A model generated the notes under the pieces. It ran no database searches. It was not told the DNA's origin and was given only the letters and a program-made list of their open reading frames with translations. DNA of 24,644 nucleotides from JAEUPI01 sp044222685. GTDB lineage: Bacteria; Pseudomonadota; Gammaproteobacteria; Burkholderiales; Burkholderiaceae_C. The stretch's first letter is position 1; the number at the start of each line of letters is the position of its first letter. The DNA lies in the NCBI GenBank assembly GCA_044222685.1, contig JBGAMU010000059.1, positions 1 through 24,644 of the forward strand. Direction: 5' to 3'. Below, one piece after another: positions 7,065-13,387 of the stretch. A program made the position numbers and the translations under genes.

Positions 7065-8183
7065 TCAGCTCAGGATCTCGACGCGGTTGCGGCCGTTGCG
7101 CTTGGCATGGTAGAGCGCCGCGTCGGCACCGTGCACCAGCGTGGCGGCGCCGCCGCCGGCCATCGGCACGATCGAGGCGACGCCGATCGACACCGTGATC
7201 GCCGGCCCGTCGGCGAGGATGGCACGATAGTCCGCGGCCGCGATCGCGCGGCGGATCGTCTCCGCGATGTCGAGTGCGCCGGCGGCGGCCGTGCCGGGCA
7301 GCACCACCGCGAACTCCTCGCCGCCGTAGCGCGCGGCCAGGTCGCCGGCGCGCCGCACGTTGCGCTCGATCACGCCGGCCACCGCCGACAGGTAGGCGTC
7401 GCCGATCTGGTGACCATGGCGATCGTTGAGCGGCTTGAAGTGGTCGATGTCGATCATCAGCAGCGCCAGTGGCGCGCCGTCGCGCAGCGCGCGGAACCAC
7501 TCCTTGCGCAGCGTGGTGTCGAACTGGCGCCGGTTGGCCAGGCCGGTGAGGGCATCGGTCGACGCCAGCGCGCTCAGCTCGGCGTTGGCCTGGCCGAGCG
7601 CCAGCTCGGCGCGCTTGCGCTGCTCGGCGTCGCGCAGCGTGACGAGAAAGTCGCCGAGCCCGTTGCCCGGCGGCAGCGGCGCCACGCGGGCCTCGACCCA
7701 CAACGTGCCGCCATCGTGGCGCTGCAGGCGGAACAGTTCGCCCGAGGTCGGCCCGCGTTTGTGGGCATGCATGAAGTGGCGCGCGATGAAGGCGGCCCGA
7801 TCTTCCGGCACCAGCAGCTCGGCCAGCGTACGGCCGTGCAGTTCGTCGGGCGCCACGCCGAGCATCAGCGCAGCGGCCTGCGATGCGAAGCGCACCGCCA
7901 GGTCGGCATCGACCGCGACGATCAGGTCGCTGGCGTGTTCGGCGAGCAGCCGGAAGCGCGTGCGTGCCTCGGCATTGCGCCGCTCGGCCTCGGCATCGGG
8001 CACGAGCACGATGCGCCGGCCGTCGTTGAGGTTCATCGATACCGTGCGCGGTGCGTCGCCGAGCGCGTCGTGCCGTCGGGCACGGCTGTCGATCAGCAGG
8101 CGGCCTTCGCCGTCGGTCAGGTTCAGCGTGATGCCGAAGCCGGCAAGCAGCTGGGCGAGGGTCTGCAACTCCGCGTCTGTCAA
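7065..8183 (-). CDS. Diguanylate cyclase with PAS sensor domain
   Basis: This 372-residue protein has a short N-terminal region (1-70), a PAS domain (about 72-187) and a C-terminal GGDEF domain (about 205-372). The active site reads GGEEF (287-291), a functional variant, with the substrate and metal residues of MIDIDHFKPLND also present. An inhibitory site of the RxxD form (R278-D281) sits five residues before GGEEF, so product inhibition by c-di-GMP is expected. No transmembrane segments are seen, so it is a soluble sensor of unknown ligand. Synthesis of c-di-GMP from two GTP is the expected reaction. The start is a TTG at 8183, six bases after AGAGG; no better ATG precedes the conserved region. 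The gene is followed 13 bases later by the crotonase gene. Confidence 0.92.
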   Translation of the reverse strand: MTDAELQTLAQLLAGFGITLNLTDGEGRLLIDSRARRHDALGDAPRTVSMNLNDGRRIVLVPDAEAERRNAEARTRFRLLAEHASDLIVAVDADLAVRFASQAAALMLGVAPDELHGRTLAELLVPEDRAAFIARHFMHAHKRGPTSGELFRLQRHDGGTLWVEARVAPLPPGNGLGDFLVTLRDAEQRKRAELALGQANAELSALASTDALTGLANRRQFDTTLRKEWFRALRDGAPLALLMIDIDHFKPLNDRHGHQIGDAYLSAVAGVIERNVRRAGDLAARYGGEEFAVVLPGTAAAGALDIAETIRRAIAAADYRAILADGPAITVSIGVASIVPMAGGGAATLVHGADAALYHAKRNGRNRVEILS

Positions 8184-8245
8184 GTCGAACCTCTGATCAC
8201 CGGCCAGCGGGATTCCCTCGCCTGCATCCCCCTGCCTTGGACCCC

Positions 8246-8278
8246 ATCGTAGCCGCTTGCGCGGCGCGTTGGTGTCAA
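8246..8278 (-). promoter_or_regulatory. Possible promoter of the diguanylate cyclase gene
   Basis: On the minus strand a perfect TTGACA (8273-8278) is followed by TACGAT (8246-8251). The 21-base spacer is longer than usual, which lowers confidence. It lies about 60 bases upstream of the TTG start. Confidence 0.25.
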
Positions 8279-8312
8279 GCCGTGTCGGCCAGCGTGCTCC
8301 GCCGCGAGCGGC

Positions 8313-9017
8313 TCAGAACGGCGCGGGCGACTCGAACACGCAACGCGCGCCGTGCCGCGGATGGTCGAACGCCAGGCGCGCGGCGTGCAACAGCAAACGC
8401 GGCGCCGCAACCGTCGGCTCACCGCCATAGAGGGCATCGCCGACGATCGGGTGGCCGATCGATGCCAGGTGTACGCGCAGCTGGTGCGTGCGTCCGGTCT
8501 GCGGCTCCAGCCACAGCCACGTGCGGCCGGTGCCGCCGTCGCGCGCACGCACCTGCCAGAGGGTCAGGGCCGGCTTGCCGCGCACGAGATCGATGCACTG
8601 GCGCGGCCGGCGCGGCCAGTCGGCGGCCAGCGGCGCATCGATGCGGCCTTCGTCGCCGGCCACCAGACCGTGCACGACGGCGTCGTAGCCCTTGTCGACC
8701 TCGCGTGACGCAAAGGCCATGCTCAGCCGGCGCTGCATGTCGGCGCCGCAGGCCAGCACCATCAGGCCCGAGGTGGCCTGGTCGAGTCGATGCACGACGC
8801 GCGCGTCGGGATGCATCGCCGCGACTCGCGACCAGGCGCAGTCGGGTTCCTGCCGCCCGGGCCCCGCCAGCAGCCCCGGCGGCTTGTGGATCACGATGAT
8901 CGCGTCGTCGACGAACACGATGGCCGGCGCATCGGGGCCGGCTTCGGCAGTCGCCGCGGCCGGCACGGTAAGCTGCGTGACAGGCTCGATCTGCAGAGGT
9001 GCTTGCCGTGCTGTCAT
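8313..9017 (-). CDS. RluA-family pseudouridine synthase
   Basis: This 234-residue protein has the RluA-family catalytic motif HRLDQATSG, with D79 as the nucleophilic aspartate. The LEPQTGRTHQLRVH segment and IGHPIVGDALYGG are also present. Enzymes of this family convert specific uridines in 23S rRNA or tRNA to pseudouridine; the target cannot be assigned here. There is no N-terminal S4 RNA-binding domain, as in RluA itself and unlike RluC or RluD. The ATG at 9017 is preferred; a GTG at 9041 gives eight more residues. The 5' end overlaps the start of the divergent sulfur-transport gene on the other strand, so one of the two starts may be further in. It stands 129 bases upstream of the diguanylate cyclase gene on the same strand. 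Confidence 0.9.
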   Translation of the reverse strand: MTARQAPLQIEPVTQLTVPAAATAEAGPDAPAIVFVDDAIIVIHKPPGLLAGPGRQEPDCAWSRVAAMHPDARVVHRLDQATSGLMVLACGADMQRRLSMAFASREVDKGYDAVVHGLVAGDEGRIDAPLAADWPRRPRQCIDLVRGKPALTLWQVRARDGGTGRTWLWLEPQTGRTHQLRVHLASIGHPIVGDALYGGEPTVAAPRLLLHAARLAFDHPRHGARCVFESPAPF

Positions 9018-9478
9018 CGTTGTTTCCACTGGGTTGGACACACTACCTCATCGGCGGCCTGTGCATTGGCGCCGGCGTCGCGCTGCTGTTCGTGCTGACC
9101 GGCCTGATCGGCGGCATGAGCACCGTGTTCAGCTCGACCTGGTCGTTCGTCTCGCGACGGCCCTTCTTTCGCCAGCCGCGCCTGCTGCAATCGCGCGCCT
9201 GGCGGCTCGTCTTCGCCGGCGGCCTGGTGCTGGGCGCGGCACTGTGGTGGCTGATCCTCGGCCCGTCGGGCGGCGTGCGGACGGCGGTGCCGCCGTGGCA
9301 GTTGCTGCTCGGCGGCTTGATCGCGGGGTATGGCGCGCGCCTGTCCGGCGGCTGCACCTCGGGGCACGGCATCTGCGGCCTGGCCTCGCTGCAACTGCTG
9401 TCGCTGTGGGCCGTGCTCACCTTCATGGCCTGTGCGTTCGTGACGGCGAACCTGGTGTGGCGATTGGGGGATCATTGA
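9008..9478 (+). CDS. YeeE/YedE family sulfur transport protein, first half (PmpA-like)
   Basis: This 156-residue hydrophobic protein has four or five predicted membrane segments and a LSGGCTSGHGICGL motif (C116, C123). That motif marks the YeeE/YedE (Sulf_transp) family, which moves thiosulfate or related sulfur compounds across the inner membrane. Full YeeE proteins contain two such halves; here the halves are encoded by two adjacent genes, as in PmpA/PmpB of bigR-type operons. The GTG at 9008 is chosen because GAGG (8995-8998) lies nine bases upstream; the GTG at 8999 abuts that site. It is divergent from and overlaps the pseudouridine synthase start by about ten bases. No BigR regulator or persulfide dioxygenase gene is visible nearby. 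Confidence 0.85.
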   Translation: MLSSLFPLGWTHYLIGGLCIGAGVALLFVLTGLIGGMSTVFSSTWSFVSRRPFFRQPRLLQSRAWRLVFAGGLVLGAALWWLILGPSGGVRTAVPPWQLLLGGLIAGYGARLSGGCTSGHGICGLASLQLLSLWAVLTFMACAFVTANLVWRLGDH

Positions 9479-9480
9479 TC

Positions 9481-9924
9481 ATGTCGGCCAAGAGCATGGG
9501 CAGCGTGTTGGCGAGCGGCATCCTGTTCGGCTTCGGGCTCGCGCTGTCGACGATGGTGTCGCCGGAGGTGATCCTGTCGTTCCTGCGCTTTCGCGACTGG
9601 GGCCTGATGCTGGTGATGGGTGGCGCGGTGGCGCTGGCGCTTTGCGCCTATCAGCTGGCGCCGCGCCTGCTGCGCCGGCCGGTGTTCGGCGAGCAGTTTC
9701 AGTCGCATCGCCTCGAGCCGCAGCGCCAGACCGTGGTCGGCGCTGCGCTGTTCGGGATTGGCTGGGGTCTGTGCGGCGTGTGCCCGGGCCCGGCGATCGC
9801 CGGCCTGGGCGTCGGCAACTGGCCGGTGCTGTACAGCCTGGTCGGACTGGCAGTCGGGGCCTGGCTGCAGGGTGTGGCGGCCGACCGAGGCGGGTGGCCC
9901 GGCGCACGCGCGGTGGCGCGCTGA
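9481..9924 (+). CDS. YeeE/YedE family sulfur transport protein, second half (PmpB-like)
   Basis: This 147-residue membrane protein is the partner of the gene two bases upstream. It carries the second conserved cysteine motif of the family in GIGWGLCGVCPGPAIAGLG (C98, C101) and about four membrane segments. Together the two subunits should form one YeeE-like channel in which cysteines pass thiosulfate or sulfide-type sulfur inward by transient contacts. The ATG at 9481 follows the preceding stop with two bases between, and a GGGGG stretch ten bases upstream may serve the ribosome. The region after the stop is the 350-base gap described separately. Confidence 0.85.
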   Translation: MSAKSMGSVLASGILFGFGLALSTMVSPEVILSFLRFRDWGLMLVMGGAVALALCAYQLAPRLLRRPVFGEQFQSHRLEPQRQTVVGAALFGIGWGLCGVCPGPAIAGLGVGNWPVLYSLVGLAVGAWLQGVAADRGGWPGARAVAR

Positions 9925-9947
9925 ACACGCATCCTCGGGCCGTGCAC

Positions 9948-9977
9948 TTGACGCCGGCGGACGAGCCGCTGCACACT
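9948..9977 (+). promoter_or_regulatory. Probable sigma70-type promoter for the rsgA leader
   Basis: TTGACG (9948-9953) and CACACT (9972-9977) are separated by 18 bases. Transcription would start near 9984, leaving about 290 bases of leader before rsgA and about 30 before the small ORF. Confidence 0.4.
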
Positions 9978-10015
9978 GCGCGCCTTCCGTTCCCCAGCAT
10001 CCACAGGAGGCCGAT

Positions 10016-10072
10016 ATGACACAGCGAGATCTTGTCCTTTCGCTCGGCCCCTGCGCGAGCGGCGCCTGCTGA
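10016..10072 (+). CDS. Candidate 18-residue small ORF / leader peptide ending in Cys
   Basis: An ATG preceded by a perfect ACAGGAGG (10004-10010, spacer about five bases) opens an 18-codon frame, MTQRDLVLSLGPCASGAC. The ribosome binding site is among the best in the window. Two cysteines fall at residues 13 and 18, the second being the last codon before TGA. The last Gly-Ala codons form the left arm of a GGCGCC hairpin whose right arm is at 10075-10080, so a ribosome at the final Cys codon would affect folding. It could be a leader peptide, a free small protein or chance. I do not recognise a family. Confidence 0.4.
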   Translation: MTQRDLVLSLGPCASGAC

Positions 10073-10225
10073 ACGGCGCCCGCACGGCGGCGTAGACGAC
10101 CGCTGTCGCCCCCGACGGGCGACGCACTCGACGCCGCAACGCCTGCCATCCGCCCGACGCCCTGGCGCGCGGCCGACCCTAGAACGCCACGTTCCGCGTG
10201 CACCTCGTGTGCGCAGCGGTGTCGT

Positions 10226-10248
10226 GCGCGGGCCCTGACGGCCCGCGC
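10226..10248 (+). other. Stable hairpin just upstream of rsgA
   Basis: GCGCGGGCC (10226-10234) and GGCCCGCGC (10240-10248) form a perfect 9-bp stem around a 5-base loop. It lies 26 bases before the rsgA ATG and is followed by GTGAAATTG, not a T-run. It could limit translation or stop the leader from extending; its function is unknown. Confidence 0.45.
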
Positions 10249-10274
10249 GGTGAAATTGCGGATGCTCAATACCC

Positions 10275-11357
10275 ATGGACGTGCTTTCCCCCACGGACGC
10301 GCTGATCGGCCTCGGCCTGACGGCGCCGATGCTTCAACAACTGCTGACCCGCGAACGCTACGCGGGTGAATCACCGATGCGCGTCGTCGAGGTGCGACGC
10401 GACCTCGTCTGCCTGCACGACGGCGTGCGCGAGGTGCAGGCGCGCGTGCCGCCATCGCTTGTGGAGAAACTGGACAACGACGACGTCGCGGTCGGCGACT
10501 GGGTGCTCGCCGACGAGCCGGCACCCGGGTCCTGGCGCGTGGTCGAGCGCATCGCACCGCTGACGCAGATCGCCCGCCGCACCAACGACGGCCGCGGCGC
10601 GGCGCGGCGCCAGGTGCTGGTGAGCAACGTCGATACCACGCTGCTGGTGATGGGCCTGGACCACGACTACAACCTGCGCCGGCTCGAGCGTTATCTCGCT
10701 CTGGCGCGGCTGGCCGGCGTGTCGGCGGTGGTCGTGCTGACCAAGGCCGACCTGGTCGACGACGCGCTGCGTGCGCGGCGCTGCGAGCAGGCGCGGGCGG
10801 TGGTCGGCGATGCGACGCCGCTGCTCGCGGTCGATGCGCGCGACGCGGCGGTCGTGCGCCAGCTCGCGCCGTGGCTCGCGCGCGGGCAGACGCTGGTGCT
10901 GCTCGGCTCCAGCGGCGCCGGCAAGAGCACGCTGACCAATACGTTGTGCGACGCGCCCTTGCAGGATACCGGGCCCATCCGCGCCGACGACAGCCGTGGC
11001 CGCCACACGACGACCACGCGCACCCTGCGGCGAACCACCGGCGGCGCCTGTCTGATCGACACCCCGGGCCTGCGCGCCCTGCGCCTGGACATCGACGATG
11101 AGCAGTCGCTCAACGTGGCGTTCGACGACGTCGCCTCGGCCGCGCTGCGCTGCCGCTTCCGCGACTGCCGCCACCGCGAAGAACCCGGCTGCGCCGTCCG
11201 CGAGTCGCTGCCCGCCGAGCGCGTGCGCAACTTCCACAAGCTGCAGCGCGAGGCTCGCCGCGACACGATGAACGCGCTGCAACAGCGCGAGCAGCGCCGC
11301 GAGTGGAAAGCGCGCGGCCGCGAGGGCACGATGCGAGCGCGGGCCAAACGAGGCTGA
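10275..11357 (+). CDS. rsgA: Ribosome small subunit-dependent GTPase A, long form
   Basis: This 360-residue circularly permuted GTPase helps late 30S ribosomal subunit assembly. An N-terminal OB-fold-like domain (to about residue 110) is followed by the G domain in permuted order: TKAD (156-159, G4), then GSSGAGKST (211-219, P loop), then DTPG (262-265, G3). A C-terminal zinc site has C293, C298, H300 and C306 (CRFRDCRHREEPGCAV). The length exceeds the roughly 300 residues usual for betaproteobacterial RsgA and matches a longer paralogous subgroup, so a second, shorter RsgA elsewhere in the genome is likely. The basic C-terminal tail (KARGREGTMRARAKRG) would suit rRNA binding. The ATG at 10275 has no strong ribosome binding site. 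It follows a structured leader and converges on trpS. Confidence 0.92.
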   Translation: MDVLSPTDALIGLGLTAPMLQQLLTRERYAGESPMRVVEVRRDLVCLHDGVREVQARVPPSLVEKLDNDDVAVGDWVLADEPAPGSWRVVERIAPLTQIARRTNDGRGAARRQVLVSNVDTTLLVMGLDHDYNLRRLERYLALARLAGVSAVVVLTKADLVDDALRARRCEQARAVVGDATPLLAVDARDAAVVRQLAPWLARGQTLVLLGSSGAGKSTLTNTLCDAPLQDTGPIRADDSRGRHTTTTRTLRRTTGGACLIDTPGLRALRLDIDDEQSLNVAFDDVASAALRCRFRDCRHREEPGCAVRESLPAERVRNFHKLQREARRDTMNALQQREQRREWKARGREGTMRARAKRG

Positions 11358-11399
11358 GCGTGGCATCACCGCGCGATTCACCCACGTCGCACCGCGGAT

Positions 11400-11466
11400 C
11401 CGGCTAAGCCGGTCCGCCGGTGCGGCCCCCTTGAGGGGGAAGCGACCGCCAGGCCGCTACGGGGGT
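11400..11466. repeat. GC-rich intergenic hairpin element (REP-like), possibly bidirectional terminator
   Basis: Between the convergent rsgA and trpS genes lie a near-perfect palindrome, CCGGCTAAGCCGG (11400-11412), and CCCCC-TTGA-GGGGG (11426-11439). The latter is followed by AAGCGACC and, further on, CGGGGGTGG. From general knowledge, similar CCCCTTGAGGGG-type elements recur between genes in Burkholderiales genomes. Only one copy is in this window, so repeat status is inference. The position between two gene ends also suits a terminator. Confidence 0.45.
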
Positions 11467-11468
11467 GG

Positions 11469-12677
11469 TCAATAGTTCAATCCCATCGCTTCGCGCACAT
11501 CCTTCATCGTCGCCTTGGCCACCGTGCGCGCCCGCTCGGTGCCCATCTCGACGATCCAGTGCACCTTCTTCGGGTCGGCTGTCAGCGCAGCCGCGCGTTC
11601 GCGCCAGGGCTTCTGCTCGGCGATCACCGCATCGATCACCGGTTGCTTGCAATCGAGGCAGCCGATGCCGGCGGTCTTGCAGCCCTTGACGACCCAGTCG
11701 CGCGTCGCCTCGTCGCTGTAGACCTTGTGGAAGTCCCACACCGGGCATTTCTCGGGATCGCCGGGATCGGTGCGGCGCACGCGAGCCGGGTCGGTGGTCA
11801 TGCCCTTGATCTTCTTCGTCACCTCGGCCGGCTCGTCGCGCATCAGCACGGCGTTGCCGTAGCTTTTGCTCATCTTGCTGCCGTCCAGCCCCGGCAGGCG
11901 CAGCACCTCGGTGTGCAGCGCCTGCGGTTCGGTCAGGATGGTCTTGCCGCCGCCGCGCAGGTGGCCGAGCAGCAGCTCGGATTCGTCGCTGCTCCAGCCG
12001 TCGACGGCCGCGGCCGCGCGCTTGATCAGTGCCTCGCCCTTGCCCCAGGCCTCGGCCGAACCGGTCTCGCCGAAGGCCTTGCGCTGCTTCTCGTAGTAGC
12101 GCTGGTCGTCCTTGGGCAAGCGCGCCAGCGCCGCCGCCACCTTGGCCTCGAAGCCGCCCGAGCGACCATACAGGTGGTTGAAGCGCCGCGCCACCTCGCG
12201 GGTGAGTTCCACGTGCGAGGCCTGGTCCTCGCCCACCGGCACGTAGTTGGCCTTGTAGATCAGGATGTCGGCCGCCTGCAGCAGCGGATACCCGAGGAAG
12301 CCGTAGGTCGCGAGATCGCGGTCCTTGAGCTTGTCGATCTGGTCCTTGTAGGTCGGCACGCGCTCGAGCCAGCCCAGCGGCGTGCCCATCGCCAGCAGCG
12401 TGAACAACTCGCCATGCTCGGGCAGGCGGCTCTGGATGAAGATGGTCGAGCGCTCGGGGTCGAGCCCGGCGGCAAGCCAGTCGATCACCATGTCGTACAC
12501 CGTCTTCTCGATCACCTCGCGGTCTTCGTAGTGCGTGGTCAGCGCGTGCCAGTCGGCCACGAAGTAAAAGCAGTCGTGGTCGTCCTGCAGGCGCACCCAG
12601 TTCTTCAGCGCGCCGTGGTAGTGGCCGAGGTGCAGCGCGCCGGTGGGGCGCATGCCGGAAAGGACGCGGGGACGCAT
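11469..12677 (-). CDS. trpS: Tryptophanyl-tRNA synthetase
   Basis: This 402-residue class I aminoacyl-tRNA synthetase charges tRNA-Trp. The HIGH-type signature is HLGH (H16-H19) after GMRPTGAL, and KMSKS is exact at 268-272. The Rossmann-fold core with DQ.SHVELTREVARRFN for tryptophan and ATP binding is present. It is longer than the usual 330-340 residues. The extra material lies mainly in an insert of roughly 70 residues (about 175-245), rich in Ala, Lys and charged residues, between the Rossmann core and KMSKS. Such long TrpRS forms are known in betaproteobacteria. Cysteines in GIGCLDCKQ near the C-terminus are notable. The ATG at 12677 is divergent from purN, with 62 bases between the two starts. 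Confidence 0.95.
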   Translation of the reverse strand: MRPRVLSGMRPTGALHLGHYHGALKNWVRLQDDHDCFYFVADWHALTTHYEDREVIEKTVYDMVIDWLAAGLDPERSTIFIQSRLPEHGELFTLLAMGTPLGWLERVPTYKDQIDKLKDRDLATYGFLGYPLLQAADILIYKANYVPVGEDQASHVELTREVARRFNHLYGRSGGFEAKVAAALARLPKDDQRYYEKQRKAFGETGSAEAWGKGEALIKRAAAAVDGWSSDESELLLGHLRGGGKTILTEPQALHTEVLRLPGLDGSKMSKSYGNAVLMRDEPAEVTKKIKGMTTDPARVRRTDPGDPEKCPVWDFHKVYSDEATRDWVVKGCKTAGIGCLDCKQPVIDAVIAEQKPWRERAAALTADPKKVHWIVEMGTERARTVAKATMKDVREAMGLNY

Positions 12678-12722
12678 GGTGCGGAGCGCTCGTCGAGGAG
12701 GAGGGCGCGATTCTCGCAGACG

Positions 12723-12728
12723 TACACT
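12723..12728 (+). promoter_or_regulatory. Possible -10 element of purN
   Basis: TACACT lies 11 bases before the purN ATG, in the 62-base divergent gap with trpS. No clear -35 is visible. If used, the 5' untranslated region would be only about five bases. Confidence 0.3.
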
Positions 12729-12739
12729 CTCGCGCCGCC

Positions 12740-13366
12740 ATGAAACGCATCGTCATCCTGATCTCCGGCCGCGGCTCCAACATGGAGGCCATCGTGCGCG
12801 CCTGTGCGGAGCAGGCCTGGCCGGCCCGCGTGGTGGCGGTGATCGCGAACACGGCGCGCGCCGCGGGCCTGGCCTTCGCGGCCGAGCACGGCATCACCAC
12901 GGCGGTGGTGGACCACAAGGTCCACGCCTCGCGCCAGGCGTTCGACGATGCGCTGGCTGCCGAGATCGATTCGCACGCGCCGGACCTGGTGGTGCTCGCC
13001 GGCTTCATGCGCATCCTGGGCGCCGACTTCGTGCGGCGCTACGAGGGGCGGTTGCTGAACATCCATCCGTCGTTGCTGCCGGCGTTTCCCGGGCTGCACA
13101 CCCATCGGCGCGCGCTCGAAGCGGGTTGTCAGGTCAGCGGCGCGACGGTGCACTTCGTGACGGCCGAGCTCGACCACGGTCCGATCGTGATGCAGTCGGT
13201 CGTGCCGGTGAAGGCAGACGATAGCGAGGACAGTCTCGCGGCGCGGGTGCTCGCGACCGAGCACCACATCTACCCGCGTGCGGTGCGGTGGTTCGTCAAC
13301 GGGCGGCTGCGTGTCGAGAACGGTCGCGTGCGCCAGCTCGATGGCGAGTCGCAGTTGCTGCAGTAG
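12740..13366 (+). CDS. purN: Phosphoribosylglycinamide formyltransferase
   Basis: This 208-residue enzyme transfers the formyl group of 10-formyltetrahydrofolate to GAR in step three of purine synthesis. The N-terminal VILISGRGSNMEAI is the phosphate-binding loop. The catalytic trio is N107 and H109 (LLNIHPSLLP) and D145 (TAELDHGPI). The FPGLHTHRRAL and VSGATVHFVT segments are typical. Length and start match the E. coli enzyme. No strong ribosome binding site precedes the ATG, and a TACACT hexamer 11 bases upstream suggests a very short leader. The rRNA methyltransferase gene follows after 21 bases. Confidence 0.96.
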   Translation: MKRIVILISGRGSNMEAIVRACAEQAWPARVVAVIANTARAAGLAFAAEHGITTAVVDHKVHASRQAFDDALAAEIDSHAPDLVVLAGFMRILGADFVRRYEGRLLNIHPSLLPAFPGLHTHRRALEAGCQVSGATVHFVTAELDHGPIVMQSVVPVKADDSEDSLAARVLATEHHIYPRAVRWFVNGRLRVENGRVRQLDGESQLLQ

Positions 13367-13387
13367 CAGCGGCGGCGACGCGCATAC

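Larger units (their letters stand above)
9925..10274 (+). other. 350-base intergenic leader region upstream of rsgA
   Basis: No conventional gene fits here. The region holds a plausible promoter (9948-9977), an 18-codon ORF with AGGAGG (10016-10072) and three inverted repeats. The first, at 10061-10080, pairs GGCGCC with GGCGCC across the end of the small ORF. The second, at 10105-10123, has a 7-bp stem and 5-base loop. The third, at 10226-10248, has a 9-bp perfect stem and 5-base loop and lies 26 bases before the rsgA start. None is followed by a T-run, so none looks like a standard intrinsic terminator. The longer frames crossing the region are GC-driven and end without family-like sequence. 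Confidence 0.55.

Noticed and set aside
10226..10248. Hairpin as an intrinsic terminator of the sulfur-transport genes
   Set aside because: No T-run follows on either strand, and it lies 300 bases after the stop, close to the rsgA start.
11404..13014. Long minus-strand frame crossing trpS and the 5' part of purN
   Set aside because: trpS reads correctly in another frame with HIGH and KMSKS motifs, and the long frame also runs through the intergenic repeat.
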